A DNA stretch of 64,000 bases from Vespula vulgaris (Eukaryota; Arthropoda; Insecta; Hymenoptera; Vespidae), in contig NC_066592.1 in assembly GCF_905475345.1 (NCBI RefSeq), positions 4,180,001 to 4,244,000 on the forward strand. Direction: 5' to 3'. Below are positions 63,707-64,000 of the stretch, in pieces; position 1 is the first letter of the stretch, and the number at the start of each line of letters is the position of its first letter. The notes beneath the pieces were generated by a model. The model searched no databases and was not told the origin of the DNA. It worked only from the letters and a program-made list of their open reading frames with translations. Position numbers and translations under genes: made by a program.

Positions 63707-64000
63707 GTAAGTGAAGGTTCTAAGATGAATGCACTGTTTAATTACGATGGTTTTTTTTTTTTAATTTCATTCATTCATTTATCATATATCGGATCGAATA
63801 GATATATTTCTTTTTTTATTAATAAAGAATATCATTTTTGAATATAATTTATTATGTGAAGCTCTTTCTAGAAAATACGAATATCTGATGATTTCTTACA
63901 TTTGTGATTTCACTGATAAAGTATTATGCGTTCTTACACATTATATTAACAGCGCGCATAAGAGATAAAAATCTTCTCAGCTTCCAAAAAGATTTTGTCT
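63707..64000. other. AT-rich tail of the window
   Basis: The sequence is AT-rich with poly-T runs and resembles an intron. No exon or RNA gene was recognised. Confidence 0.4.

Noticed and set aside
1..64000. tRNA, rRNA and known microRNA genes
   Set aside because: I looked by eye for B-box-like GGTTCRAnnCC with cloverleaf context and for well-known insect microRNA seeds and found none convincing. A covariance-model search would be needed to exclude them.

Overview
The window is nuclear DNA from an insect, most likely a hymenopteran. It is AT-rich, has spliceosomal introns with GT..AG borders, and carries many long (CT)n, (AG)n, (AT)n and (AAT)n tracts. All recognisable proteins are insect-type. 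The order-level placement is an inference from base composition and gene content; nothing here fixes the species.

Layout. (1) 31-903 (+) is the last coding exon of an unidentified Ser/Pro-rich protein, followed by about 3.5 kb of AT-rich 3' UTR or spacer. (2) 4442-6830 (+) is a four-exon receptor pseudokinase of the Wsck type (WSC domain, FN3, membrane span, dead kinase). It converges on (3) 7759-9469 (-), a three-exon rhodopsin-family GPCR of the Tre1/moody type. (4) 15092-22729 (-) is a complete 13-exon laminin beta chain (LanB1, 1785 aa predicted), with a further intron in its 5' UTR. (5) 27271-30887 (-) holds the last eight recognisable exons of an orphan Cys-loop chloride channel, CG12344-like. 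Its N-terminal exons were not found. (6) 31-44 kb is largely non-coding. It contains a GC-rich island, one candidate first exon beside a perfect CRE palindrome (36.0-36.1 kb), and a cluster of small inverted-repeat elements (39.9-40.5 kb). (7) 44337-61890 (-) is the complete Ssdp/SSBP gene, 13 coding exons plus a 30-nt in-frame cassette microexon, with an 8.4-kb last intron packed with microsatellites. (8) 62-63.7 kb is a GC- and repeat-rich promoter-like region that may be bidirectional, with a plausible plus-strand 5' exon donor at 63707.

The genes do not form an operon or pathway. Functionally they cover basement membrane (LanB1), cell-surface signalling (Wsck-like, Tre1-like, the anion channel) and nuclear LIM-complex transcription (Ssdp). 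All exon joins were made by hand and checked for reading phase: summed coding lengths are divisible by three for Wsck, Tre1, LanB1 and Ssdp.

I found no convincing multi-gene novel system. The least expected structures are two TTAA-flanked miniature elements in adjacent introns of the channel gene, an exon-intron inverted complement at the channel's last exon, the Ssdp microexon, the TACAGGGTG element nest, and a CTCF-like site between the first two genes.
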